A stretch of 64,000 nt of DNA, taken from assembly GCF_009695585.1 (NCBI RefSeq), contig NZ_VUNR01000004.1, positions 62,001 to 126,000 on the forward strand, in the 5' to 3' direction. The notes under the pieces were generated by a model. It was not told where the DNA came from and did not search any database. It was given only the letters and a program-made list of their open reading frames with translations. This document shows positions 19,102-26,455 of this stretch, one piece after another. The position numbers were made by a program, and so were the translations under genes. Numbering within the stretch: position 1 is the first letter of the stretch; every line of letters starts with the position of its first letter. The DNA comes from Anaerovibrio slackiae (GTDB taxonomy: Bacteria > Bacillota > Negativicutes > Selenomonadales > Selenomonadaceae).

Positions 19102-20079
19102 TTACCCTCTTATATTGCCTGGCGGAAAAAGATTGTCCAGCGTTGCCCTCATTTTCAGCTTGCCCTTTTCCGTCACATGGGAATAATACTTCGCCGTAAT
19201 GGCAATGCTGCTGTGCCCCAGCCGCTTGGACACGGCATCCATGGTTTCCCCTGCCTCCAGCAGCATGGTTGCGTGGGTATGCCGCAAGGAATGAGTGGAG
19301 CCGCCTCCCAGCTGCTTCTTGCACCAGGCATTAAAAAAACGGAAATCCGGTGCACAAATCTGCTTGCCGCTTTCCAGGCGGCAGCATACATAGTCCCCCT
19401 TATTGTACCTGCGATTCCCTATGGACTGGCGCACAGTCCTCTGCCGCAGCCATTCCCGCTGAAAAAGCAATTGCAGCTGTGTCCCATAGGGAATAGTCCG
19501 GTAGCTGCTCCTGGTCTTTGGCATGCTCTGCCGCAGCCCGTTTTCCAGCATCGTGCCCGTAACCGTCAGCTCATGCTTTTCCAGATTCACATCCTGCCAC
19601 CTGAGCCCCAGCGCCTCGCCAATCCGCAGCCCCGTATAGTAGCAGATGTGCAGTGCCATGTAATAATCATGCTCCGGCGGATACTGCTCCTCTATGGCTG
19701 CCACATCCTGAGGAGAAAATACATGCACCGTCCTGCCCAGCTCCTCCATATCACGGGGCAGCCACACATTCTCAGCAGGATTGCTACGGCAAAACTCGCA
19801 GGGATTTACCGCATAGCTGAAGCAGGAGCGCATGATGGCCAGCAGCTTGCTCAAGGAAGACCGCTTCAGTATTTTGCTCTTTTCATTGATAAACTTCTGC
19901 AAAATGCGTGCATTCAGCTTTTTCATCTCCATATTCCCCAGCCTGGGAAAAATATGCTTCTCAATCATCCCCCGATAGGATTTCTGGGTGTTAGTCCTGG
20001 TATTGACGTCTACATATTCCTCGAACCAGACTTCAAATGCTTCCTGCACCGTGACGATTTTTTTACCTGTCTTTTTCAT
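19102..20079 (-). CDS. Tyrosine recombinase/integrase (phage or ICE type)
   Basis: Site-specific DNA recombinase. About 325 residues: a SAM-like N-terminal core-binding domain (VQEAFEVWFEEYVDVNTRT...) and a C-terminal catalytic domain with the full set R (TGLRIGEALGLRW), K (MPKTRSSYR), H-x-x-R (THSLRHTHATML), H (RLGHSS) and Y (TAKYYSHVT). This is the Tn916/phage integrase class rather than XerC/D. ATG 20079 has GGGAGAT at good spacing. No excisionase, relaxase or phage gene is near it and I find no direct repeats that would be att sites. It abuts the three porin genes, so it is either the relic of an integrated element or a recombinase acting locally. Confidence 0.9.
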   Translation of the reverse strand: MKKTGKKIVTVQEAFEVWFEEYVDVNTRTNTQKSYRGMIEKHIFPRLGNMEMKKLNARILQKFINEKSKILKRSSLSKLLAIMRSCFSYAVNPCEFCRSNPAENVWLPRDMEELGRTVHVFSPQDVAAIEEQYPPEHDYYMALHICYYTGLRIGEALGLRWQDVNLEKHELTVTGTMLENGLRQSMPKTRSSYRTIPYGTQLQLLFQREWLRQRTVRQSIGNRRYNKGDYVCCRLESGKQICAPDFRFFNAWCKKQLGGGSTHSLRHTHATMLLEAGETMDAVSKRLGHSSIAITAKYYSHVTEKGKLKMRATLDNLFPPGNIRG

Positions 20080-20325
20080 GATAACATCTCCCAACCACGT
20101 CAACATACGGCATACTTAGATTTTATAGAAAAGGTGTAACTTTATCAAACCAGCTACGCCTTTGACCTAACATTATATAGCTATCTTTTAACATGGTATT
20201 ATATATTTTACTAACTTTTTCATGAAAAAATTCGGTAAATAAAAGAAATTTGTTAAAAATTCATTATTATATAACCTAAACATTCCGATAAGTGTTTTTT
20301 ATTTGGCTAGAGGAGGAATTTTTTT

Positions 20326-21663
20326 ATGAAGAAGACTCTCGTATCCGCATTGACTACCGCCCTGGTAGTAGGCGCTGCTTCCACTACTTTTGCAGCTGCT
20401 AATCCTTTCGCCGATGTTCCTGCAGACCATTGGGCATACGATGCTGTTGCTCAGCTGGTACAGGACGGCGTTGTAAACGGCTATTCCGCTGACGGCACCT
20501 TCAAGGGTGACCAGAGCATGAGCCGTTATGAGATGGCTCAGATTGTTGCCAAGGCTATGGCTAAGTCCGATGCTGCTGACAACAACAACAAGGCTCTTAT
20601 CGAGAAGCTGTCCGCAGAGTTCTCTGATGAGCTGGCTAACCTGGGCGTTCGCGTTGCTAACCTGGAGGCTAAGACCGATAACGTTAAGTGGAACGGCTTG
20701 ATCCGTTATGATTGGAACACCACTAACTATGAGAGCCAGAAGAAGCATAGAGAGACTGAAAACAACAATGTTCGTCTCCGTTTCGAGCCTTCCATCACCA
20801 TCAACGAGAACTGGACCGGCCATGCCCGTCTGGACTATGTTGTAGATAAGGACAATACAAACGCTCGTGGTAACACTGTAGAGTGGATTTATGCAGAGGG
20901 TACCCATGGCAAGCTGAACACCAAGATTGGTCGTTTCAACACCTTCTCCGATGCTTCCCATGGCTTGGTAACTGATATTGATTCCACTACCGGTATTGAG
21001 TTCCAGTATGCACCTACCAGCAACTGGAAGGTAAAGGCTACTGCTGCCCGTCTCTCCGGCTTCTGGACTGAGGCAACTGTAACTGAACCAGCTCACGGCT
21101 TGTCCCATGGTCCTAGCGAGGACAACAATGCTACCTACTGGGCTGTTGAGGCTAACTACCAGAATGGCAAGTGGGAGGCTGGTGCAGGCTACCATAATGT
21201 AACAACTACTGAGACTTTCCAGGACTTGGATGCCGCAGAGAAGGATGGTTCCTTCCGTGTCGTTGACCTGGGCGTTGGCTATGCTTTCGACAAGAACGTA
21301 AAGCTGACCGCTGATTACGCTTTTGGGCCTTCCCTGACCGGCGAAGATTACGATAACGCCAGCAAGAATGCTTATAACATCCAGCTCCAGTACAAGGGTG
21401 CTAATGCCGCTGACAAGGGTTCCTGGGGCATCTACGCTGCATATCGTCAGCTCAGCCCATTCGCAGCTTTCGGCGCAACCTATGACCACGCTGCCGGTGC
21501 TGATGGATACAACTCCTTGAAGGGCTGGGAGTTCGGTGCTGACTATGCTTTCGCAAAGAACATCGTAGCAACTGCTAAGTTCTTCACCGGTAAGGATACC
21601 CTCGAGGAGACCGATAAGGACAAGGTTACTGGTCTGTGGAGCCGTGTTGACTTCTTGTTCTAA
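20326..21663 (+). CDS. ompM: SLH-domain outer-membrane porin OmpM (copy 1)
   Basis: Major outer-membrane porin that also tethers the outer membrane to peptidoglycan, as in Mep45/OmpM of Selenomonas and Veillonella. 445 residues: signal peptide ending TFAAA (about 1-23), one SLH domain (NPFADVPADHWAYDAVAQLV to ~80), a coiled-coil stalk (NNNKALIEKLSAEFSDELANLGVRVANLEAKTD split around 87-120), then a beta-barrel of alternating strands ending in an aromatic residue (SRVDFLF, the outer-membrane signature). ATG at 20326 after AGGAGG. The first ~125 residues are nearly identical to the other two copies; the barrel differs. Has its own terminator and an AT-rich upstream region. Highly expressed codon pattern. 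Confidence 0.95.
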   Translation: MKKTLVSALTTALVVGAASTTFAAANPFADVPADHWAYDAVAQLVQDGVVNGYSADGTFKGDQSMSRYEMAQIVAKAMAKSDAADNNNKALIEKLSAEFSDELANLGVRVANLEAKTDNVKWNGLIRYDWNTTNYESQKKHRETENNNVRLRFEPSITINENWTGHARLDYVVDKDNTNARGNTVEWIYAEGTHGKLNTKIGRFNTFSDASHGLVTDIDSTTGIEFQYAPTSNWKVKATAARLSGFWTEATVTEPAHGLSHGPSEDNNATYWAVEANYQNGKWEAGAGYHNVTTTETFQDLDAAEKDGSFRVVDLGVGYAFDKNVKLTADYAFGPSLTGEDYDNASKNAYNIQLQYKGANAADKGSWGIYAAYRQLSPFAAFGATYDHAAGADGYNSLKGWEFGADYAFAKNIVATAKFFTGKDTLEETDKDKVTGLWSRVDFLF

Positions 21664-21712
21664 TCTGTTGATTGGCAAGTCACTAAGCTTAAGGGATAAT
21701 ATTACAAATAAT

Positions 21713-21742
21713 GAGGGCAGTTCCCATGAGCTGCTCTTTTCC
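21713..21742 (+). terminator. Terminator of OmpM copy 1
   Basis: GAGGGCAG (21713-21720) pairs with CTGCTCTT (21731-21738), including two G-U pairs; a T-rich run follows. Confidence 0.65.
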
Positions 21743-21772
21743 ATTGCAGCCACAAAACAACCAACTAGATAC

Positions 21773-21885
21773 TTGTAATTTCTGATGACATGTGTTATAC
21801 TTTGGTTGTAGACGACGTTGCCAAAAGGCATATATGCGCTGTAAAACGAAAACCCCCGATGGTTGAGATCGGGGGTTTTCTATTC
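21773..21885 (+). ncRNA. Predicted antisense antitoxin RNA A (Fst/par-like type I system)
   Basis: A promoter, TTGTAA (21773-21778), 17 bp, TATACT (21796-21801), points toward the toxin gene. The RNA should start near 21808 and end at the shared hairpin 21848-21880, so about 75 nt. It contains GGCATATATGCGC (about 21828-21840), complementary to the toxin-A mRNA around its start codon (GTGCATATATGA), and shares the terminator with the toxin. The second locus has the same promoter spacing and the same 3' part but a different pairing word. The layout is that of the pAD1 par/fst locus. Confidence 0.7.
21848..21880. terminator. Shared bidirectional terminator, TA locus A
   Basis: GAAAACCCCCGAT (21848-21860) pairs perfectly with ATCGGGGGTTTTC (21868-21880); 7-nt loop. 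It ends the toxin mRNA from the right and the antitoxin RNA from the left. Confidence 0.85.
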
Positions 21886-21915
21886 CCATTTTTAGGAGAG
21901 GCTTACGCTCCAGGC

Positions 21916-22014
21916 TTACTGCCTGCTGTCTAAGTATCTGTCAAGCCATTTGCAAATATAATGCGTCACTATACCTGCCGCAACAGACACAATCATAGAC
22001 GTCACCAAGGTCAT
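21916..22014 (-). CDS. Small membrane toxin A, Fst/holin-like type I family
   Basis: A 32-residue peptide: short start MTLVTS, membrane helix MIVSVAAGIVTHYICKWL, and charged tail DRYLDSRQ. The hydrophobic helix followed by a K-W-L-D turn and polar tail is typical of Fst/TxpA-like membrane toxins. ATG 22014 follows AAAGGGGGG at normal spacing. The coding part is almost identical to toxin B at 23712, and the DNA after the stop codon up to the terminator is also conserved. A convergent antisense RNA shares its terminator. Function as a toxin is inference from family pattern and gene layout. Confidence 0.75.
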   Translation of the reverse strand: MTLVTSMIVSVAAGIVTHYICKWLDRYLDSRQ

Positions 22015-22057
22015 ATATGCACCCCCCTTTCGTTAGATTGGAGGTGGCAGCAACTTC

Positions 22058-22087
22058 ATTATAGCATACAAATAACATGTTCGCCAA
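22058..22087 (-). promoter_or_regulatory. Promoter of toxin A
   Basis: Minus strand: TTGGCG (22082-22087), 18 bp, TATAAT (22058-22063), with TATGC directly before the -10 (extended -10). The toxin-B promoter has the same TATGC-TATAAT and 18-bp spacing. Confidence 0.75.
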
Positions 22088-22172
22088 GAAATCTTTTTTC
22101 ATAAAGATTTCTTTTTTTACGTTTTAAAGAGCCTTATAAGTGTTTTTTATTTGTAAAAGGAGGAATTTCTTT

Positions 22173-23486
22173 ATGAAGAAGACTCTCGTATCCGCATTGA
22201 CTACCGCTCTGGTAGTAGGCGCTGCTTCCACTACTTTTGCAGCTGCTAATCCTTTCGCTGATGTTCCTGCAGACCATTGGGCATACGATGCTGTTGCTCA
22301 GCTGGTACAGGACGGCGTTGTAAACGGCTATTCCGCTGACGGCACCTTCAAGGGTGACCAGAGCATGAGCCGTTATGAGATGGCTCAGATTGTTGCCAAG
22401 GCTATGGCTAAGTCCGATGCTGCTGACAACAACAACAAGGCTCTCATCGAGAAGCTGTCCGCAGAGTTCTCCGATGAGCTGGCTAACCTGGGCGTTCGCG
22501 TTGCTAACCTGGAGGCTAAGACCGACAACGTTAAGTGGAACGGCTTGATCCGTTATGACTGGAATACCACTAACTATGAGCACAGAAGCGATCTTACTGC
22601 TGACGATAAGGACGGCAAGACTAACACTGTTAAGTTGCGTTTTGAGCCATCCATGACTATCAATGAGAACTGGACTGGCCATGCTCGTATTGATTATGAT
22701 ATCGAAAAGGACAACACTGATGCAGCAAAGACTGTAGAGGTTGCTAAGATTTATGCAGAGGGCGTATACGGCAAGGCTGACATTAAGCTCGGTCGTTTCG
22801 GTTCCTTCTCCGATGCTTCCCATGGCCTCGTATTCGATACTGAAGTAACTGGTGCTGAGATTGCCTATGCTCCTACCAGCAACTGGAAGTTGAAGGCCAC
22901 TGCTGGCCGTTATAACCCTAATGAGAACCTTGCAACTGGTACTAAGGATGGCGATTCTGCTACTTACTGGGCTGTTGAGGCTGGCTACCAGAATGGCAAG
23001 TGGGATGCAGGTATCGGCTACCACAATGTAACTGATACCCGTACTTTGCAGGATGCTAATAGCGATGATGGTTCCTTCCGTGTAGTTGACCTCGGTGTTG
23101 GCTATGCTTTTGACAAGAATGTAAAGCTGACTGCTGACTATGCTTTTGGTCCATCCGTTGACCAGAATGGCAAATTGAAGGAAGCTGCAAAGAATGCTTA
23201 CAGCATTCAGCTGAACTACAAGGGCGCTAACGCTGCTGACAAGGGTTCCTGGGGTGCTTATGTAGCATATCGTTCCCTGGCTCCATTTGCAGCTTTTGAG
23301 GCTACCTATGACCACAAGGCAGGCACCTATGGTTTAAATTCCCTGAAGGGCTGGGAGATCGGTGCTGACTATGCTTGGGCTAAGAACATCGTATCCACCC
23401 TCAAGTACTTCAACGGCAAGGATACTCTCCTCACCACCGATGACAAGGTTACTGGCGTATGGAGCCGTGTTGACTTCTTGTTCTAA
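22173..23486 (+). CDS. ompM: SLH-domain outer-membrane porin OmpM (copy 2)
   Basis: Same role and domain order as copy 1: signal peptide to residue ~23, SLH domain (~24-80), coiled-coil stalk (~85-120), beta-barrel to the terminal SRVDFLF. 437 residues from ATG 22173, which follows AAGGAGG; a longer in-frame start upstream lies in the leader and is rejected. The N-terminal third is almost base-for-base that of copies 1 and 3. The barrel is closest to copy 1 in loops such as YHNVTDTRTLQDAN and closest to copy 3 in KIYAEGVYGKADIKLGRFGSF, a mosaic pattern suggesting recombination among paralogs. Followed by a strong terminator. Confidence 0.95.
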   Translation: MKKTLVSALTTALVVGAASTTFAAANPFADVPADHWAYDAVAQLVQDGVVNGYSADGTFKGDQSMSRYEMAQIVAKAMAKSDAADNNNKALIEKLSAEFSDELANLGVRVANLEAKTDNVKWNGLIRYDWNTTNYEHRSDLTADDKDGKTNTVKLRFEPSMTINENWTGHARIDYDIEKDNTDAAKTVEVAKIYAEGVYGKADIKLGRFGSFSDASHGLVFDTEVTGAEIAYAPTSNWKLKATAGRYNPNENLATGTKDGDSATYWAVEAGYQNGKWDAGIGYHNVTDTRTLQDANSDDGSFRVVDLGVGYAFDKNVKLTADYAFGPSVDQNGKLKEAAKNAYSIQLNYKGANAADKGSWGAYVAYRSLAPFAAFEATYDHKAGTYGLNSLKGWEIGADYAWAKNIVSTLKYFNGKDTLLTTDDKVTGVWSRVDFLF

Positions 23487-23538
23487 TCCTATTAGGACTA
23501 GATGTACCACAGCTTTACAAAAGCATAAAACAAACATT

Positions 23539-23566
23539 AAGAGCGGCTCATCGAGCCGCTCTTTTC
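23539..23566 (+). terminator. Terminator of OmpM copy 2
   Basis: 11-bp perfect stem AAGAGCGGCTC (23539-23549) / GAGCCGCTCTT (23553-23563), 3-nt loop, T-run. The same hairpin ends copy 3. Confidence 0.9.
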
Positions 23567-23636
23567 ACATGTAAAGTATTCTTATATTGATGCTACAAAA
23601 TAATAGAGCTATTTGCACTACATAAGTTCAAATAAC

Positions 23637-23666
23637 TTTACGAACGTACATAAGCTATGCTATAAT
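23637..23666 (+). promoter_or_regulatory. Promoter of toxin B
   Basis: TTTACG (23637-23642), 18 bp, TATAAT (23661-23666), preceded by TATGC, like toxin A. Confidence 0.75.
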
Positions 23667-23711
23667 AGGTGTGCTGCTACCTCCAATCTCTAGAAAGGAG
23701 GTGTACATGCC

Positions 23712-23807
23712 GTGGTGTTTATGTCGTTTATAGTGTCTGTTGCGGCAGGCATAGTGACGCATTATATCTGCAAATGGCTTGACAGGCATTTTGACAGCAA
23801 GCAGTAA
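23712..23807 (+). CDS. Small membrane toxin B, Fst/holin-like type I family
   Basis: About 31 residues from GTG 23712: VVFMSF, then the membrane helix IVSVAAGIVTHYICKWL and tail DRHFDSKQ, almost the same as toxin A. The ribosome site AAAGGAGG (23694-23701) is ten bases from this GTG. The ATG nearest the ribosome site (23707) is in another frame and opens an eight-codon reading frame (MPWCLCRL) that overlaps the toxin start, so translation may begin at GTG 23712/23715 or ATG 23721, be coupled to the short leader, or be weakened. Whether this copy is still active is unclear. The convergent antisense RNA and shared terminator are intact. Confidence 0.65.
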   Translation: MVFMSFIVSVAAGIVTHYICKWLDRHFDSKQ

Positions 23808-23837
23808 GCCTGGAGCATAAGCCACTCCTAAAATTGG

Positions 23838-23947
23838 AATAGAAAACCCCCGACCACCATCGGGGGTTTTCGTTTTACAGCGTACATACCGGTTACGCTT
23901 ATGTCATTTATCAATTGCAGTATATCATACTTGAAAAAAAATTACAA
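23838..23947 (-). ncRNA. Predicted antisense antitoxin RNA B
   Basis: Minus-strand promoter TTGTAA (23942-23947), 17 bp, TATACT (23919-23924). The RNA would run from about 23912 to the hairpin at 23842-23871. It carries CCGGTATGTACGC, which pairs with toxin-B mRNA GTGTACATGCCG (two G-U pairs), a different pairing word from locus A, whereas GCTGTAAAACG and the terminator are shared with antitoxin A. Confidence 0.7.
23842..23871. terminator. Shared bidirectional terminator, TA locus B
   Basis: GAAAACCCCCGA (23842-23853) pairs with TCGGGGGTTTTC (23860-23871). Confidence 0.85.
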
Positions 23948-24099
23948 GTAAATATACAAAAATATTCTTATATGAAAATGCAAGCCCCCGATGAGCAGAT
24001 CGAAGGCTTGCACTGTGGTGTAAATGGAAACGTTTTTATCGTTTTCGTAATTATTATAGCAAATAAATACATATTCTGCAATAGATTTGTCTTTTACAT

Positions 24100-24129
24100 G
24101 TGAAAAGAGCGGCTCGATGAGCCGCTCTT
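24100..24129 (-). terminator. Terminator of OmpM copy 3
   Basis: AAGAGCGGCTC (24105-24115) pairs with GAGCCGCTCTT (24119-24129), followed by a T-run on the minus strand; same element as after copy 2. Confidence 0.9.
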
Positions 24130-24181
24130 AATTGTTGTTTTATGCTTTTGTAAAGCTGTGAAACCGCTCGTCCTAATAGGA

Positions 24182-25558
24182 TTAGAACAAGAAGTCAACA
24201 CGGCTCCATACGCCAGTAACCTTATCCTGTACAACGGTCTTATCAGTATCCTTGCCAGTGAAGAATTTAAAGGTGGATACGATGTTCTTAGCCCATGCAT
24301 AGTCAGCACCAATCTCCCAGCCCTTCAAGGAGTTAAACTCATTAACACCTTCCTTGTGGTCATAGGTGGCCTGGAAAGCAGCAATTGGAGACAACTTGCG
24401 GTATGCTACATAAGCACCCCAAGAACCCTTCTGAGCTGCATTGGCACCCTTGTAGTTAACCTGAATGCTGTAAGCATCCTTGCTGAACCGATCATTAGCC
24501 CACTCATTACCACGAGCATAGTCAACAGTAGCCTTTACATTGCTATCGAATGCATAACCAACACCAGCATCCACTACCTGATACTTATCGTGTCCGTTGC
24601 CAACCAAAGTATGGTTAGCACCAGCTGCGTGGTAACCTACGCCTGCATCCATCTTGCCATTCTTGTAAAGAACTTCAATACCATAATAAGTGGCAGAAGA
24701 TGGAATCAAACCGTCTGCCTCATATGGAACAGAAATGTCATCATTAATATCTGAAATAGTGCCACCAGGTATATATGCATTACCCTTTACTTTACCAGCA
24801 GTCTGGAATGCAGTTCCCTTAGCATCAATACGACCACCAGTTGCCTTTACAGCCCATTTCTCAGTTGGAGCATAAGTCAACTCAGCACCAGTTACCTTGT
24901 CATCGAATAACAAGCCGTGGGAAGCATCGGAGAAGGAGCCGAAACGACCGAGCTTGATGTCAGCCTTGCCATATACACCCTCTGCATAAATCTTAGAAAC
25001 AGTAGCACCATTATTGTCAGCACCAGTCTCATCAGGATTTACATCATAATCAATCTCAGAGTAGCCAGTCCAGTTCTCGTTGATAGTGATGGATGGAGTG
25101 AAACGCAACTTCAGGTTATTGGTCTCAGGCTCTCTGTGACCATCCTCTGCCTCATAGTTAGTGGTATTCCAGTCATAACGGATCAAGCCAGTCCACTTAA
25201 CGTTGTCAGTCTTAGCCTCGAGGTTAGCAACGCGAACGCCCAGGTTAGCCAGCTCATCGGAGAACTCTGCGGACAGCTTCTCAATGAGAGCCTTGTTGTT
25301 GTTGTCAGCAGCATCGGACTTAGCCATAGCCTTTGCAACAATCTGAGCCATCTCATAACGGCTCATGCTCTGGTCACCCTTGAAGGTGCCATCAGCGGAA
25401 TAGCCGTTTACAACGCCGTCCTGTACCAGCTGAGCAACAGCATCGTATGCCCAATGGTCTGCAGGAACATCAGCGAAAGGATTAGCAGCTGCAAAAGTAG
25501 TGGAAGCAGCGCCTACTACCAGAGCGGTAGTCAATGCGGATACGAGAGTCTTCTTCAT
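24182..25558 (-). CDS. ompM: SLH-domain outer-membrane porin OmpM (copy 3)
   Basis: 458 residues from ATG 25558 (AAGGAGG upstream). Signal peptide, SLH domain and stalk match copies 1 and 2 almost exactly up to about residue 125 (LIRYDWNTTNYE), after which the barrel diverges with longer loops, for example around VKATGGRIDAKGTAFQTAGK and DINDDISVPYEADGL, then re-converges at VSTFKFFTGKDT and the terminal SRVDFLF. It lies on the opposite strand to copies 1 and 2 and faces copy 2 tail to tail across TA locus B. Role as porin and outer-membrane tether follows from the family; substrate selectivity probably differs by loop. Confidence 0.95.
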   Translation of the reverse strand: MKKTLVSALTTALVVGAASTTFAAANPFADVPADHWAYDAVAQLVQDGVVNGYSADGTFKGDQSMSRYEMAQIVAKAMAKSDAADNNNKALIEKLSAEFSDELANLGVRVANLEAKTDNVKWTGLIRYDWNTTNYEAEDGHREPETNNLKLRFTPSITINENWTGYSEIDYDVNPDETGADNNGATVSKIYAEGVYGKADIKLGRFGSFSDASHGLLFDDKVTGAELTYAPTEKWAVKATGGRIDAKGTAFQTAGKVKGNAYIPGGTISDINDDISVPYEADGLIPSSATYYGIEVLYKNGKMDAGVGYHAAGANHTLVGNGHDKYQVVDAGVGYAFDSNVKATVDYARGNEWANDRFSKDAYSIQVNYKGANAAQKGSWGAYVAYRKLSPIAAFQATYDHKEGVNEFNSLKGWEIGADYAWAKNIVSTFKFFTGKDTDKTVVQDKVTGVWSRVDFLF

Positions 25559-25806
25559 AAAGAAATTCCTCCTTTTACAAATAAAAAACACTTATTTGTC
25601 GGGGATGAATTTAGAAGCCTTATCCCAAGAGTTGCCATGTTTCCTCTGCGATGTACTTCGTCTTCATCTCTGACACAACCACATATTAACATACCTGAAA
25701 CATAAAATCAAGCCCACTGAACAAATTTTAATGAATCTCTAATAATTTCTAAGAAACACCAGCAAAACAAAAAGCATCCTGCCGAAACAGGATGCTATCT
25801 TTCAAA

Positions 25807-25884
25807 TGGTGACCCAGGAGGGACTCGAACCCCCGACCCTTTGATTCGTAGTCAAATACTCTAATCCAGCTGAGCTACTGAGTC
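25807..25884 (-). tRNA. tRNA-Arg (anticodon ACG)
   Basis: Minus strand: acceptor GACTCAG pairs with CTGGGTC (one G-U), D-arm AGCTCAGCTGG, anticodon loop CTACGAA on a TTTGA/TCAAA stem giving anticodon ACG (reads CGU/CGC), T-arm GGGGGTTCGAGTCCCTC, and an encoded CCA end (25807-25809). Standard cloverleaf. Confidence 0.95.
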
Positions 25885-25966
25885 AATCAACGCTACATAT
25901 AATACCATTCTATACCATGATTGTCAAGGTTTCATGAAAAAAATTTCGCATTTTCGCCCCCACATC

Positions 25967-26326
25967 TCACAAGCTTGCCTTGCTCACCCCGTCCGGCACC
26001 AGGGCGGAGCTCATCTGCACCCAGACCTTGTCCTGCTCGCTGCAAGTAAAAATCCGCTGGTGATCAGCCGGAATAACCTGATTTTCCTCGGCAATGCTAA
26101 TATCCAGCTGCAGGCGGTTGTTTTTGTCCCGGCGGAAGGAATACTCCCCACGGGTGGACAGCCACTCATTGACCATTTCCAGATTGACGAAAGAGGCCTT
26201 CTTGTTGTATTCCTTGTACACATCCGTAGCGGCTGCGGCAGCCTGCTTCATGTCGCTGAAGATGCCCAGCAGGGAAAAATCAATGCTTTCCTCCGTAGTC
26301 ACCAGCTTTGTTACCACATAAGCCAA
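25967..26326 (-). CDS. Small protein of unknown function
   Basis: About 119 residues, soluble, without signal peptide or membrane segment. It starts (TTG 26326) with AYVVTKLVTTEESIDFSLLG and has an alanine-rich helix (SDMKQAAAAATDVYKEYNKKAS) and a C-terminal part with alternating strands ending at DKVWVQMSSALVPDG. I do not recognise a family. The TTG has AAGGGGG about ten bases upstream; an ATG between them is out of frame. It is downstream of yqeB in the same direction with a 129-bp repeat-containing gap, and followed by the tRNA gene. Confidence 0.6.
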   Translation of the reverse strand: MAYVVTKLVTTEESIDFSLLGIFSDMKQAAAAATDVYKEYNKKASFVNLEMVNEWLSTRGEYSFRRDKNNRLQLDISIAEENQVIPADHQRIFTCSEQDKVWVQMSSALVPDGVSKASL

Positions 26327-26339
26327 AATCCATTGCCCC

Positions 26340-26450
26340 CTTTCACATACTTACGCATTATTTTAACCTCATACTTTACATCATAATACTTTGCATCATG
26401 TTTTACATCATGTTTCGCATCATGTTTTACATTACTTTCCCCGGCACGTT
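26340..26450. repeat. Degenerate tandem repeat in the yqeB 3' gap
   Basis: Repeats of CATCATGTTTTA / CATCATGTTTCG type (about 13-14-base period) fill the gap between yqeB and the gene at 25967. No gene is seen here. Confidence 0.6.
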
Positions 26451-26455
26451 TCCCA

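Larger units (their letters stand above)
22138..23575 (+). repeat. Inverted repeat, arm 1 (whole OmpM copy 2 unit)
   Basis: From the AAGTGTTTTTTATTTG leader through the gene to the AAGAGCGGCTC terminator, this unit is repeated in inverted orientation at 24093-25593. Leader, ribosome site, signal peptide, SLH, stalk, 3' end and terminator are conserved; the barrel middle diverges. Confidence 0.85.
24093..25593 (-). repeat. Inverted repeat, arm 2 (whole OmpM copy 3 unit)
   Basis: Inverted counterpart of 22138-23575, including leader and terminator. The roughly 517-bp spacer between arms contains TA locus B and an AT-rich stretch (23948-24092) in which I see no gene. Confidence 0.85.

Noticed and set aside
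20299-21831. Long antisense frame (510 codons) across OmpM copy 1
   Set aside because: Antisense shadow of the porin; similar shadows occur opposite copies 2 and 3 because the sense codons rarely create reverse stops.
19102-25884. A genomic island bounded by the integrase and the tRNA-Arg gene
   Set aside because: The integrase is at the far end from the tRNA, and no copy of the tRNA 3' end is seen near 19.0-19.1 kb, so there are no att sites. OmpM genes are typical core genes of this group.
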